The notes under the pieces are model-generated. The model was given only the letters and a program-made list of their open reading frames with translations, was not told the DNA's origin and ran no database searches. This document shows, one piece after another, positions 15,688 to 24,006 of a stretch of DNA of 64,000 bases; positions within the stretch are counted from its first letter, which is position 1; each line of letters starts with the position of its first letter. The stretch covers positions 1 to 64,000 of the forward strand of contig DXAV01000019.1 of assembly GCA_019116805.1 (NCBI GenBank), given 5' to 3'. This DNA is from Candidatus Bacteroides merdavium (GTDB lineage Bacteria; Bacteroidota; Bacteroidia; Bacteroidales; Bacteroidaceae). Position numbers and translations under genes: made by a program.

Positions 15688-18120
15688 TTAAACGTTCGCA
15701 ATACTCATGATATCGGCAAAGACACCGGCGGCCGTCACACTGGCTCCTGCGCCATAGCCCTGAATCATCATCGGATATTCGCGGTAGCGTTCGGTGGTGA
15801 GCAGGATGATGTTGTTGCTGCCCTCCAGACCGTAGAATGGATGCCCGACGCCCACTTCCTGCAAGCCTACCGAGGCTTTACCATCCTCCAGACGGGCCAC
15901 AAAGCGCCAGTGTTTCTTTTCGGATTCGAGCACCTGGCGACGGGCTTCGAAGTCGGCATCCAATGTGGGCACTTTCTTCCAGAAGTCGTCCAACGAACCT
16001 TCGAAGAAGTTGTCGGGGACGAAGAGATTCTTCTCTACATCGTCCTGTTCCAGGCGGTAACCGGCTTCACGCGCCAAGATAACCAGCTTGCGGATAACGT
16101 CCTTACCGCTCAGGTCAATACGCGGATCGGGTTCGGAATAACGTTCCTCCTGCGCCATACGGATAGTCTGGCTGAAGGGTACGTCGGCACTGATTTTATT
16201 GAAGATATAGTTCAGCGTTCCGCTCAACACGGCTTCAATCTTCAGGATCTTGTCGCCACTATGGATAAGGTCGTTGATGGTATTGATGATGGGCAGACCT
16301 GCGCCTACATTGGTTTCAAAAAGGTACTTCACCCCACGTTGGCGGGCTATCTGCTTCAGTTCACGATAGTTTTCGTACTCCGACGAGGCGGCAATCTTGT
16401 TGGCGGCCACCACGGACACGTTGTGTTGCAACAAGTCTTTGTAGAGAGAAGCAACGCCCGCGCTGGCTGTACAATCGACGAACACCGAATTGAAGATGTT
16501 CATGCCGATAATCTCGTTACGCAACACGCCCAGTGAGCTGTCCATTCCCTTCTGATCCAGGTCCTCACGGTAATGCTCCAAGTCGATGCCTTCGCGGCAG
16601 AACAGGGCTTTCGTGGCGTCGGCAATACCCACCACATTCAGCTGGAGACCATTCTCCTGCATCAGCTTCTGACGTTGGCTCTGAATTTGTTCGATGAGAC
16701 TTCCACCCACCGTACCGATGCCACAGATGAAGAGGTTGAGCACCTGATATTCGGAAAGGAAGAACGAGTCGTGGATGACGTTGAGCGACTTGCGGAGCGA
16801 CTTGCTCTCCACGACAAACGAAATATTCGTTTCCGAGGCACCCTGCGCACAGGCTATCACGTTGATACCGTTGCGTCCCAGTGTGCCGAACAGCTTGCCT
16901 GCGATACCCGGCGTGTGCTTCATGTTCTCGCCTACAATAGCCACCGTAGCCAGGTTCTTCTCCGCCTGGATGGGCGAAATTTCACCCATTTCGATTTCCT
17001 TGGCAAACTCTTCGGTCAGTACGGCACAAGCCAGGTCGGCATCGGCATTGCGTACACCGATAGAGGTGGAGTTTTCCGACGACGCCTGCGACACGAGGAA
17101 CACGCTGATGCCGTTCTTGGCCAGCGCCTTGAAGATGCGGTAGTTTACACCGATGACACCTACCATACCCAAACCCTGAACCGTGATCAGCGTGGTGTCG
17201 TTGATGGACGAAATACCCTTGATAGGCTTGCTCTGCGGGTCGGATACCTCTTGCTTGATGATGGTTCCTTCGCCTTCGGGATTGAAGGTATTCTTGATGA
17301 GGATGGGGATATTCTTATGGCAAACAGGGTAAATGGTTGGCGGATAGACCACCTTGGCACCGAAGTTACACAGCTCCGTGGCCTCCACATAACTCAGTTC
17401 GTTGATGGTATAAGCCTTCGAAATGACCCGCGGATCGGCAGTCATGAAGCCGTCCACATCAGTCCATATCTCCAGCGAATCGGCGTCGAGAGCTGCGGCG
17501 ATAATGGCTGCCGTATAGTCGGAGCCACCCCGTCCCAGGTTGGTCACGTCGCCAGTCGTCACGTCGGTAGCAATGAAACCGGGCACCAATGAGCGTTGGG
17601 GCAGGTTGGCGAAAGTACTGCAAACCAATCGGTTGGTCAGTTCCTTGTCGAGCACGTGCTTGGAAAATTTCTTTTCCGTCTTGATGAACTGGCGTGAGTC
17701 AAACCATTCAGCTCCCGTCAGCTGGGCAGCGATGATAGAAGAAATGCGTTCACCATAGCTGACGATGGTATCCGACGTCTTCTGCGACAAGTCTTTGATG
17801 AGATAGATACCCTGGAAGATATCTTTCAGTTCGTTCAGCAGTTCGCCCACCTTGTGTTGCAATTCAGTCTGCTGGGAACCGACAGGAAAAACTTCCCTAA
17901 TCATCTCCACGTGTCGGAATACAATCTCACGGAAACCATCCTCATAAGAGGCGTCGCCTGCCGCGGCCTTGCGCGAGGTGTCTATCAGCTTGTCCGTAAT
18001 GCCTCCCAAAGCCGAAACAACCACAATCACCGGCTCGTTTGCAGCTTCTACTATCTTTTTGACGTTCAAAATACTTTTTGCGGAACCTACTGACGTTCCG
18101 CCGAATTTCATAACTTTCAT
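15688..18120 (-). CDS. thrA: Bifunctional aspartokinase / homoserine dehydrogenase
   Basis: 810 residues from the ATG at 18118-18120. The frame is open another 44 codons upstream, but those residues do not resemble the family, whose members begin MKVMKFGGTSVG. The aspartokinase domain (1 to about 290, KFGGTSVGSA, RGGSDYTAA) is followed by tandem ACT regulatory domains (about 315-460). The homoserine dehydrogenase (about 465-810) has the NAD(P)-binding LFICGIGTVGGSL and a catalytic region with GTLNYIFNKI. It performs the first and third steps from aspartate to homoserine, feeding Thr, Ile and Met. The ACT domains imply feedback control; the leader at 18265-18330 implies attenuation. Confidence 0.96.
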   Translation of the reverse strand: MKVMKFGGTSVGSAKSILNVKKIVEAANEPVIVVVSALGGITDKLIDTSRKAAAGDASYEDGFREIVFRHVEMIREVFPVGSQQTELQHKVGELLNELKDIFQGIYLIKDLSQKTSDTIVSYGERISSIIAAQLTGAEWFDSRQFIKTEKKFSKHVLDKELTNRLVCSTFANLPQRSLVPGFIATDVTTGDVTNLGRGGSDYTAAIIAAALDADSLEIWTDVDGFMTADPRVISKAYTINELSYVEATELCNFGAKVVYPPTIYPVCHKNIPILIKNTFNPEGEGTIIKQEVSDPQSKPIKGISSINDTTLITVQGLGMVGVIGVNYRIFKALAKNGISVFLVSQASSENSTSIGVRNADADLACAVLTEEFAKEIEMGEISPIQAEKNLATVAIVGENMKHTPGIAGKLFGTLGRNGINVIACAQGASETNISFVVESKSLRKSLNVIHDSFFLSEYQVLNLFICGIGTVGGSLIEQIQSQRQKLMQENGLQLNVVGIADATKALFCREGIDLEHYREDLDQKGMDSSLGVLRNEIIGMNIFNSVFVDCTASAGVASLYKDLLQHNVSVVAANKIAASSEYENYRELKQIARQRGVKYLFETNVGAGLPIINTINDLIHSGDKILKIEAVLSGTLNYIFNKISADVPFSQTIRMAQEERYSEPDPRIDLSGKDVIRKLVILAREAGYRLEQDDVEKNLFVPDNFFEGSLDDFWKKVPTLDADFEARRQVLESEKKHWRFVARLEDGKASVGLQEVGVGHPFYGLEGSNNIILLTTERYREYPMMIQGYGAGASVTAAGVFADIMSIANV

Positions 18121-18226
18121 TTCTCTGTATATATAGATTGAAAGGGTGATACAATGTGTCGGAAGCAAACGCTCCAAAAGGGGTTTGCACTGACGTTCCT
18201 GAAAATGTAAAATTGAAAAACTGCTG

Positions 18227-18261
18227 AAAAATAGTGTAACACGTAGAAACACAAATACTAT
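18227..18261 (-). promoter_or_regulatory. Possible attenuator of the thr operon
   Basis: On the minus strand, just after the leader stop, ATAGTAT (18255-18261) can pair imperfectly with ACACTAT ahead of a five-base T run (18227-18231), giving a weak terminator-like hairpin. The same ATAGTAT is the exact complement of ATACTAT inside the leader coding sequence (18310-18316). This supplies a competing antiterminator pairing. Ribosome stalling on the leader could choose between them. The hairpin is short and bulged. Confidence 0.4.
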
Positions 18262-18264
18262 CCC

Positions 18265-18330
18265 CTAACCCCTAAGGGTCATGGTACACATGGATGTCCC
18301 TGTATGAAAATAGTATCCCTTCATAATCAT
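18265..18330 (-). CDS. thrL: Thr/Met-rich leader peptide of the thr operon
   Basis: A 21-codon frame starts at the ATG 18328-18330 and ends in TAG at 18265-18267, about 145 bases before thrA. Four of the last twelve residues are Thr (positions 10, 12, 16, 18), and Met occurs at 14 and 17; the core reads HTGTSMCTMTLRG. Thr and Met are both end products of the ThrA pathway. This is the expected composition for translation-coupled attenuation, as in the E. coli thr leader, though its sequence is unrelated. Promoter and downstream pairing elements are in place. Confidence 0.7.
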   Translation of the reverse strand: MIMKGYYFHTGTSMCTMTLRG

Positions 18331-18361
18331 TGTTTCTTCGTTCTCTTTTGATAGGTTGCCG

Positions 18362-18369
18362 CAAATATA
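18362..18369 (-). promoter_or_regulatory. -7 box of the thr operon
   Basis: The minus strand reads TATATTTG here, matching TAnnTTTG. Transcription would begin about 25 bases before the leader-peptide ATG at 18330. The -33 region has GTGTT about 21 bases upstream, a weak match. Confidence 0.6.
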
Positions 18370-18525
18370 GTAATAAAAACATTCAATCTAACACTTTTCC
18401 CTACTTTTTTGCGATAAAAATGCAGAAAGAGCCTCAAAAGGCAAGACAAATGTCCGTCAACTCTTTTGCCCGTTTCTATTTTCCCCACACGGAAAGCCGG
18501 AGATTTTGCGTCACTTTTCTTTCAT

Positions 18526-18560
18526 TTTGTCAGGATATTAAAGTAATATAACTATATTTG
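18526..18560 (+). promoter_or_regulatory. Promoter of the asparaginase gene
   Basis: TTTG at 18526-18529 and TATATTTG at 18553-18560 precede the ATG at 18588; the 23-base spacer is slightly longer than usual. Confidence 0.6.
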
Positions 18561-18587
18561 CATAAGAATTACGAAATAAATCATTGA

Positions 18588-19625
18588 ATGGCCGCCAATA
18601 ACACTTCCGTTTTGCTAATATACACCGGTGGTACTATCGGAATGATAGAAAACCCCGAGACGGGTGCGCTGGAAAACTTCACCATGGAGCAGCTCCAGAA
18701 GCACATCCCCGAGCTGCACAACTTCGGTTTCAGTATCGACACGTATCAGTTCGATCCTCCGATAGACTCGTCGGACATGGATCCCGAGGCTTGGCAACGG
18801 CTGGTGCGCATCGTCAGCGAGCACTACGACCGCTATACGGGATTCGTCATCCTGCACGGCACCGATACGATGGCTTACACGGCTTCGGCCTTGAGCTTCA
18901 TGCTCGAAAACCTGAACAAGCCCGTCATCCTCACCGGCTCGCAGCTGCCCATCGGCGTCCTGCGCACCGACGGCAAGGAGAACCTCCTGACCAGCATCGA
19001 GATAGCTACCGCCTGCCACGCCAACGGACGCCCTGTGGTGCCCGAAGTCTGCATCTTCTTCGAAAACCACCTGATGCGCGGCAACCGCACCACCAAGATG
19101 AACGCCGAAAATTTCAATGCCTTCCGTTCGTTCAACTACCCCAACCTGGCGTCGGCCGGCATACATATTAAATATAATAATGTGCAGATTCATGCCCACT
19201 CAGGTGCTGCGACCCTGAAGCCCCACTACCTGCTGGACACCAACATTGGCGTATTAAAACTTTTTCCCGGTATCCAGGAAAACGTCGTGGCGGCCCTGCT
19301 CGCAACCAAAGGCCTGAAAGCCGTAGTGCTCGAAACCTATGGCTCGGGCAACGCTCCCCGCAAGGAATGGTTTCTCCGCCATCTGCATGATGCCTGCCAG
19401 CGGGGCATCGTCATTGTCAACGTCACCCAATGCCACGCCGGCATGGTAGAGATGGAACGCTACGAAACGGGCTACTGGCTGATGCAGGCCGGCGTAGTGA
19501 GCGGCTACGACAGCACCACCGAGTCGGCCGTCACCAAGCTGATGTTCCTCCTGGGTCACAACTACGGGCCCGACGAAGTGCGCCGTCTGATGACCGTCCC
19601 CCTGGCAGGCGAAATCACCGTCTGA
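18588..19625 (+). CDS. ansA: Type I (cytoplasmic) L-asparaginase
   Basis: 345 residues without a signal peptide, hydrolysing asparagine to aspartate and ammonia. The two asparaginase threonine motifs are present: LLIYTGGTIGM (9-19) with the nucleophile Thr, and VILHGTDTMAYTASAL (about 87-102) with the Thr-Asp-Lys relay Asp. Lack of an export signal favours the housekeeping type I enzyme over periplasmic type II. It ends immediately next to the converging carbonic anhydrase stop, with no space for a terminator. Confidence 0.95.
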   Translation: MAANNTSVLLIYTGGTIGMIENPETGALENFTMEQLQKHIPELHNFGFSIDTYQFDPPIDSSDMDPEAWQRLVRIVSEHYDRYTGFVILHGTDTMAYTASALSFMLENLNKPVILTGSQLPIGVLRTDGKENLLTSIEIATACHANGRPVVPEVCIFFENHLMRGNRTTKMNAENFNAFRSFNYPNLASAGIHIKYNNVQIHAHSGAATLKPHYLLDTNIGVLKLFPGIQENVVAALLATKGLKAVVLETYGSGNAPRKEWFLRHLHDACQRGIVIVNVTQCHAGMVEMERYETGYWLMQAGVVSGYDSTTESAVTKLMFLLGHNYGPDEVRRLMTVPLAGEITV

Positions 19626-20168
19626 CTATTCTACCGCTGTCAGCTCTCCCGTCACGGAGTCGATGATGTAGCCCGACACGCGTATGTCGTGCGGAATAAG
19701 CGGATGGTTCACGATGGTATCCACCGTCTGCCGCACCGATTTCTCCGTGTCGCCGAAGCCGTAAAGCCACGATTCAAAGTCCACGCCACAGAAACGCATC
19801 ATGTCGATAGTTTCCTGGTGGATACCCCGTGCCTTCATGTGGGCTATCATCTGTTCGCTGCTCATGTGGCACGCCCCGCAGTCGGAGTGCGCGATGACCA
19901 TCACCTCCGTCACGCCCAGCTCATAAATAGCCACCAGCAGGCTGCGGATTACACTCCCGAAGGGGTGCGAGATGATGCCTCCCGCATTCTTGATCATCTT
20001 CACGTCACCGTTCTTGATGCCCAATGCGGCAGGCAGCAACTCCGTCAGCCGCGTGTCCATACACGACAGGATGGCTATCTTCTTGTCGGGATACTTCGTC
20101 GTGATAAACCGTTCATAACCCTTTTCGGCCACGAACTGCTTGTTGAATTTCAGAATTTCGTCTATCAT
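19626..20168 (-). CDS. can: Beta-class carbonic anhydrase
   Basis: 180 residues. Zinc ligands Cys36, His94 and Cys97 and the Asp38-Arg40 dyad are visible in SCMDTR (35-40) and AHSDCGAC (93-100). It interconverts CO2 and bicarbonate in the cytoplasm, supplying bicarbonate for carboxylases. It is a short beta-CA of the type common in Firmicutes and Bacteroidetes. It converges directly on ansA (stops adjacent at 19625/19626). Confidence 0.93.
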   Translation of the reverse strand: MIDEILKFNKQFVAEKGYERFITTKYPDKKIAILSCMDTRLTELLPAALGIKNGDVKMIKNAGGIISHPFGSVIRSLLVAIYELGVTEVMVIAHSDCGACHMSSEQMIAHMKARGIHQETIDMMRFCGVDFESWLYGFGDTEKSVRQTVDTIVNHPLIPHDIRVSGYIIDSVTGELTAVE

Positions 20169-20204
20169 AATGAAATCGTGTTATAGGTGTACTGCAAAAG
20201 TAAA

Positions 20205-20240
20205 AAAACTCCGTGAAACCCTGTGTACTCTGTGGTGAAT
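20205..20240. repeat. Partial CACAGAG-type repeat
   Basis: The stretch CCGTGAAACCCTGTGTACTC followed by TGTGGTGAA is a single arm of the repeat family seen fully at 40315-40478 and 48958-49166, here between the carbonic anhydrase and radA genes. Confidence 0.6.
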
Positions 20241-20244
20241 AAAG

Positions 20245-20252
20245 TATCTTTG
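20245..20252 (+). promoter_or_regulatory. -7 box of radA
   Basis: TATCTTTG matches TAnnTTTG 28 bases before the ATG at 20281. No strong -33 is visible because the CACAGAG-type repeat abuts it. Confidence 0.5.
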
Positions 20253-20280
20253 AAGCCACAATCTTTTAAACAATCTGATT

Positions 20281-21648
20281 ATGGCCAAAGAAAAGACCGT
20301 GTACGTGTGCAGCAACTGTGGGCAGGAGTCGCCCAAGTGGCAGGGAAAGTGCCCTGCGTGCGGGCAGTGGAACACCTTTGTCGAGGAAATCGTGCGCAAG
20401 GAGCCCGCGGCCCGTCGCCCTGAGGCAGGCATCTCGCCGACCAAGGCCAAGCCCGTGACGCTTGACCAGATAGAGGCGGCCGACGAACCCCGCATCGACC
20501 TGCACGACGCCGAGCTGAACCGCGTGCTGGGCGGCGGCCTGGTGCAAGGCTCGCTGGTGCTGATAGGTGGCGAGCCGGGTATCGGCAAATCGACCTTGGT
20601 GTTGCAGACCGTTCTGCGACTGACAGAGAAGCGCGTGCTCTACGTCTCGGGTGAGGAAAGCGCCCGCCAGCTGAAGTTGCGTGCCGAGCGCTTGACCAAA
20701 CAGTCGTCCGACTGCCTCATTGTTTGCGAGACATCGCTCGAACAGATCTACGTCCACATCAAGAATACCCGTCCCGACCTGGTCATCATCGACTCCATAC
20801 AGACCATCTCGACTGAAGCGCTCGAATCCTCGCCCGGCAGCATCGCCCAGGTGCGCGAGTGTGCCGCCAGCATCCTGCGCTTCGCCAAGGAGACGCACAC
20901 GGCGGTCATCCTCATCGGCCACATCAACAAGGAAGGCAGCATCGCCGGCCCCAAGGTGCTGGAGCACATTGTGGACACCGTCCTCCAGTTCGAGGGCGAC
21001 CAGCACTACCTGTATCGCATCCTGCGCAGCATCAAGAACCGCTTCGGCAGCACTGCCGAGCTGGGCATCTACGAGATGCGGCAGGACGGCCTGCGACAGG
21101 TGAGCAATCCCTCGGAGCTGCTCCTGAGTCAGGACCACGAAGGCATGAGTGGCGTGGCCATCGCTTCGGCCATCGAGGGTGTGCGTCCGTTCCTCATCGA
21201 GACGCAGGCGTTGGTCAGCTCCGCCGTCTATGGCAATCCGCAACGTTCGGCCACAGGTTTCGACCTGCGCCGCATGAACATGCTCCTGGCCGTGCTCGAG
21301 AAGCGCGTGGGCTTCAAGCTGGCACAGAAGGATGTCTTCCTGAACATCGCCGGCGGGCTGAAGGTGAACGACCCCGCCATCGACCTGGCCGTCATCAGCG
21401 CCATCCTGTCGAGCAACGTGGACACGGAAATCGAAGCCGAAGTGTGCATGGCAGGCGAAGTAGGACTCTCGGGCGAGATACGCCCCGTGAACCGCATCGA
21501 ACAGCGCATCGGCGAGGCCGAGAAGCTGGGCTTCAAGCGCTTCATCCTGCCCAAGCACAACCTGCAGGGGCTGGACACGCGGAAGCTGCGCATCGAGCTG
21601 GTGCCGGTGAGGAAGGTGGAGGAAGCTTTCAGAACACTTTTTGGATAA
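20281..21648 (+). CDS. radA: DNA repair protein RadA/Sms
   Basis: 455 residues, full length for RadA. A four-Cys zinc finger (Cys10, Cys13, Cys24, Cys27) is followed by a RecA-type ATPase with Walker A GEPGIGKST (97-105). The RadA-specific KNRFG motif lies about residue 243, and a C-terminal Lon-protease-like domain carries the usual DLAV and GEVGLSGEIRPV segments. RadA promotes branch migration of recombination intermediates. The next gene starts six bases downstream, so the two are probably cotranscribed. Confidence 0.97.
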   Translation: MAKEKTVYVCSNCGQESPKWQGKCPACGQWNTFVEEIVRKEPAARRPEAGISPTKAKPVTLDQIEAADEPRIDLHDAELNRVLGGGLVQGSLVLIGGEPGIGKSTLVLQTVLRLTEKRVLYVSGEESARQLKLRAERLTKQSSDCLIVCETSLEQIYVHIKNTRPDLVIIDSIQTISTEALESSPGSIAQVRECAASILRFAKETHTAVILIGHINKEGSIAGPKVLEHIVDTVLQFEGDQHYLYRILRSIKNRFGSTAELGIYEMRQDGLRQVSNPSELLLSQDHEGMSGVAIASAIEGVRPFLIETQALVSSAVYGNPQRSATGFDLRRMNMLLAVLEKRVGFKLAQKDVFLNIAGGLKVNDPAIDLAVISAILSSNVDTEIEAEVCMAGEVGLSGEIRPVNRIEQRIGEAEKLGFKRFILPKHNLQGLDTRKLRIELVPVRKVEEAFRTLFG

Positions 21649-21654
21649 GAACCT

Positions 21655-23289
21655 ATGATATACGAATATAACATTCGAGTGCTACCCGAGGTAGCCGCCA
21701 ACGAACAACGATTGAAAGCCTATCTCGTACGCGAGAAAGGCCTTGACGAGAGAACCCTCAACGCCACCCGCATCCTGAAGCGGAGCATCGACGCCCGCCA
21801 GCGGACGGTCTTCGTGAACCTCACCGTGCGGGCCTACGTCAACGAAGTGCCCAAGGACGACGAATACCAGCATACGGACTACCCCAACGTGGAAGGCCGC
21901 CCGCAAGTCATCGTCGTGGGTGCCGGCCCAGGCGGCCTCTTCGCCGCCCTGCGCCTCATCGAGCTGGACCTGCGCCCCGTGGTGGTGGAGCGCGGCAAGG
22001 ACGTGCGCGAGCGCAAGAAAGACCTGGCCCAGATCAGCCGCACACAGGCCGTGGACCCCGAATCGAACTACAGCTTCGGCGAAGGCGGCGCGGGAGCCTA
22101 CTCCGACGGTAAGCTCTACACCCGCAGCAAGAAGCGCGGCAATGTGGACAAGATACTCAACGTCTTCTGCCAGCACGGTGCTTCCCCCTCCATCCTGGTG
22201 GACGCCCATCCGCACATCGGTACCGACAAGCTGCCCCGCGTCATCGAGAACATGCGCAACACCATCCTCCAGTGTGGCGGCGAAGTGCATTTCCAGACAC
22301 GCATGGACGCCCTGCTCATCGAAGGTGACGAGGTGAAGGGCATCGAAACCCATACGGGACAGACCTTCCTCGGCCCCGTTATCCTGGCCACGGGCCACTC
22401 CGCCCGCGACGTCTATCGCTGGCTGGCCGCCAACGACGTGGAGATTGAGGCCAAGGGAATCGCCGTGGGTGTGCGCCTGGAACATCCTGCCCACCTCATC
22501 GACCAAATACAGTATCACAACAGAAACGGCCGCGGCAAGTACCTGCCCGCCGCCGAATACAGCTTCGTCACGCAGGTCGAAGGCCGTGGCGTTTACAGCT
22601 TCTGCATGTGCCCCGGCGGCTTCATTGTGCCCGCTGCCAGCGGTCCCGAACAGATTGTGGTGAACGGCATGAGTCCCAGCAACCGCGGCTCGCGCTGGAG
22701 CAACAGCGGCATGGTGGTGGAGATACGACCGGAAGACCTGGAAAATGAAGAACTAAGAATGAAGAATGAAGAATTATTGGGCGATGATAGAAATTCTTCA
22801 TTCGGAAGCACAGCTTCCATTCTTCATTCTTCATTAAATATGCTTTCCTTTCAGGAACACCTTGAGCGCCTCTGCTGGCAGCAGGGTAACCGTCGTCAGA
22901 CGGCGCCTGCGCAGCGCATGGCCGACTTCGTGAACCGCTGTCTCAGTGCCGACCTGCCCGAGTCGTCGTACGCCCCCGGCCTGATTGCTTCGCCCCTGCA
23001 CTTCTGGCTGCCCCCGTTCATCGCCGGGCGCCTGGCCAAAGGCTTCCAGCAGTTTGGCCGCAACGCCCATGGCTTCCTGACCAACGACGCCGTGATGATA
23101 GCCGTGGAGACCCGCACGTCGGCACCCGTCCGCATCGTGCGCGACCGCGACACCCTGCAACATGTCCGCCTGCGCGGCCTCTTCCCCTGCGGCGAGGGAG
23201 CTGGCTATGCCGGCGGCATCGTCTCGGCTGGTGTAGATGGCGAGCGGTGTGCCGAAGCTGCGGCAGAATATTGCGAAGGAAATAAATAA
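21655..23289 (+). CDS. FAD-dependent dehydrogenase (COG2509 type) with in-frame repeat insertion
   Basis: 544 residues. A small N-terminal alpha/beta domain (1 to about 75) precedes the FAD-binding VIVVGAGPGGLFAALR (about 83-98). Further family segments are SFGEGGAGAYSDGKL, FCMCPGG (about 320), RRQTAPAQR and the C-terminal PCGEGAGYAGGIVSA FAD loop. The substrate is unknown; the family is often annotated as an uncharacterised NAD(P)/FAD oxidoreductase. Codons 363-396 are made of the palindromic GAATGAAGAA/ATTCTTCATTC repeat and interrupt the family sequence between EIRPEDL and LSFQEHLE without breaking the frame. The insertion lies on a loop judging by the surrounding sequence. Confidence 0.9.
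   Translation: MIYEYNIRVLPEVAANEQRLKAYLVREKGLDERTLNATRILKRSIDARQRTVFVNLTVRAYVNEVPKDDEYQHTDYPNVEGRPQVIVVGAGPGGLFAALRLIELDLRPVVVERGKDVRERKKDLAQISRTQAVDPESNYSFGEGGAGAYSDGKLYTRSKKRGNVDKILNVFCQHGASPSILVDAHPHIGTDKLPRVIENMRNTILQCGGEVHFQTRMDALLIEGDEVKGIETHTGQTFLGPVILATGHSARDVYRWLAANDVEIEAKGIAVGVRLEHPAHLIDQIQYHNRNGRGKYLPAAEYSFVTQVEGRGVYSFCMCPGGFIVPAASGPEQIVVNGMSPSNRGSRWSNSGMVVEIRPEDLENEELRMKNEELLGDDRNSSFGSTASILHSSLNMLSFQEHLERLCWQQGNRRQTAPAQRMADFVNRCLSADLPESSYAPGLIASPLHFWLPPFIAGRLAKGFQQFGRNAHGFLTNDAVMIAVETRTSAPVRIVRDRDTLQHVRLRGLFPCGEGAGYAGGIVSAGVDGERCAEAAAEYCEGNK
22741..22840. repeat. ATTCTTCATTC palindromic element inside a coding sequence
   Basis: The left arm repeats GAAGAATGAAGAAT. The right arm repeats ATTCTTCATTC and contains an inner hairpin GGAAGCACAGCTTCC. 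The element encodes about 34 residues (charged Asn/Glu then Ser/His-rich) within the FAD-dependent dehydrogenase gene. Related copies elsewhere in the window are intergenic. Confidence 0.85.
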
Positions 23290-23309
23290 CCATAACTTAA
23301 CTCTTGATT

Positions 23310-23918
23310 ATGACATCCACTCCCGAAATCGCCATTATCGGCTCCAACACCCTGAGCAACCTGGGGCTGGGCAGCCTGCTCGAAGAGCTGATACCTGGTG
23401 CCATCATCCGTACGTTCACCTCGTTTGCAGCCTTTATGGACGACACGCCCGACATGTATGCCCACTACTTCATTTCGTCGCAGGTGTATCTGGAGCATAC
23501 GGCGTTCTTCCTGCCGCGGCGTCCCAAGACCATTGTGTTGGCTGCAGGTGAGGGGAACCCGCAACTGGCGGGCGTGCTGACGCTGAACATCTGCCAGCCG
23601 GAGAAGGAACTGGTGCGGAGTATCGTGCAGTTGCACGGGCACGGCCATCGACACGGACACCCCGGCAAACTGCCCGCACCGGCCGACCTGCCAGCCAACC
23701 TGACATCCGGTCACGACCTGACGGCGCGCGAGATAGAGGTGCTGGTGCTGGTGGTCAAAGGGTTTATCAACAAGGAGATAGCCGACCGCCTGAACATCAG
23801 CCTGACCACCGTCATCAGCCACCGCAAGAACATCACGGAGAAGCTGGGCATCAAGTCTGTCTCGGGCCTCACCATCTATGCCGTGATGCGCGGCTATGTG
23901 GAGGCCGACCAAATCTGA
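23310..23918 (+). CDS. LuxR-type regulator with degenerate receiver and His-rich linker
   Basis: 202 residues from the ATG at 23310; a TTG two codons earlier is in frame. Residues 1 to about 105 have receiver-like alternation (EIAIIGSN..) but lack the acidic pocket and the phospho-acceptor Asp at strand 3, so phosphorylation is unlikely. Residues 109-117 alternate His (109, 111, 113, 115, 117), a possible metal-binding linker. The LuxR helix-turn-helix (about 136-195: LTAREIEVLVLVVKGFINKE, ISLTTVISHRKNITEKLG) is intact. It lies just upstream of a TonB-dependent receptor gene and a palindrome at 23938-23951, which suggests a local target. Metal or redox sensing is inference. Confidence 0.85.
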   Translation: MTSTPEIAIIGSNTLSNLGLGSLLEELIPGAIIRTFTSFAAFMDDTPDMYAHYFISSQVYLEHTAFFLPRRPKTIVLAAGEGNPQLAGVLTLNICQPEKELVRSIVQLHGHGHRHGHPGKLPAPADLPANLTSGHDLTAREIEVLVLVVKGFINKEIADRLNISLTTVISHRKNITEKLGIKSVSGLTIYAVMRGYVEADQI

Positions 23919-23937
23919 CCACTTTCTCCCGCGATTT

Positions 23938-23951
23938 CCTCATAAGTGAGG
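23938..23951. promoter_or_regulatory. Palindrome upstream of the TonB receptor gene
   Basis: CCTCATAAGTGAGG is a perfect inverted repeat (5-bp arms, 4-bp spacer), 20 bases after the LuxR-type gene. It sits just upstream of a possible promoter (TTTG near 23970 and TACTTTG near 23978). It could be an operator for the neighbouring regulator or a weak terminator hairpin. Confidence 0.4.
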
Positions 23952-24006
23952 ATTGTACGTTCCGTGGATTTGCCCTTACTTTGCGGCCGAAACAACTGAA
24001 ACTGCA

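Noticed and set aside
18121-18252. N-terminal extension of ThrA
   Set aside because: The extra 44 residues are not family-like, and the region contains leader and attenuator elements; the start MKVMKFGGTSVG at 18120 is conserved.
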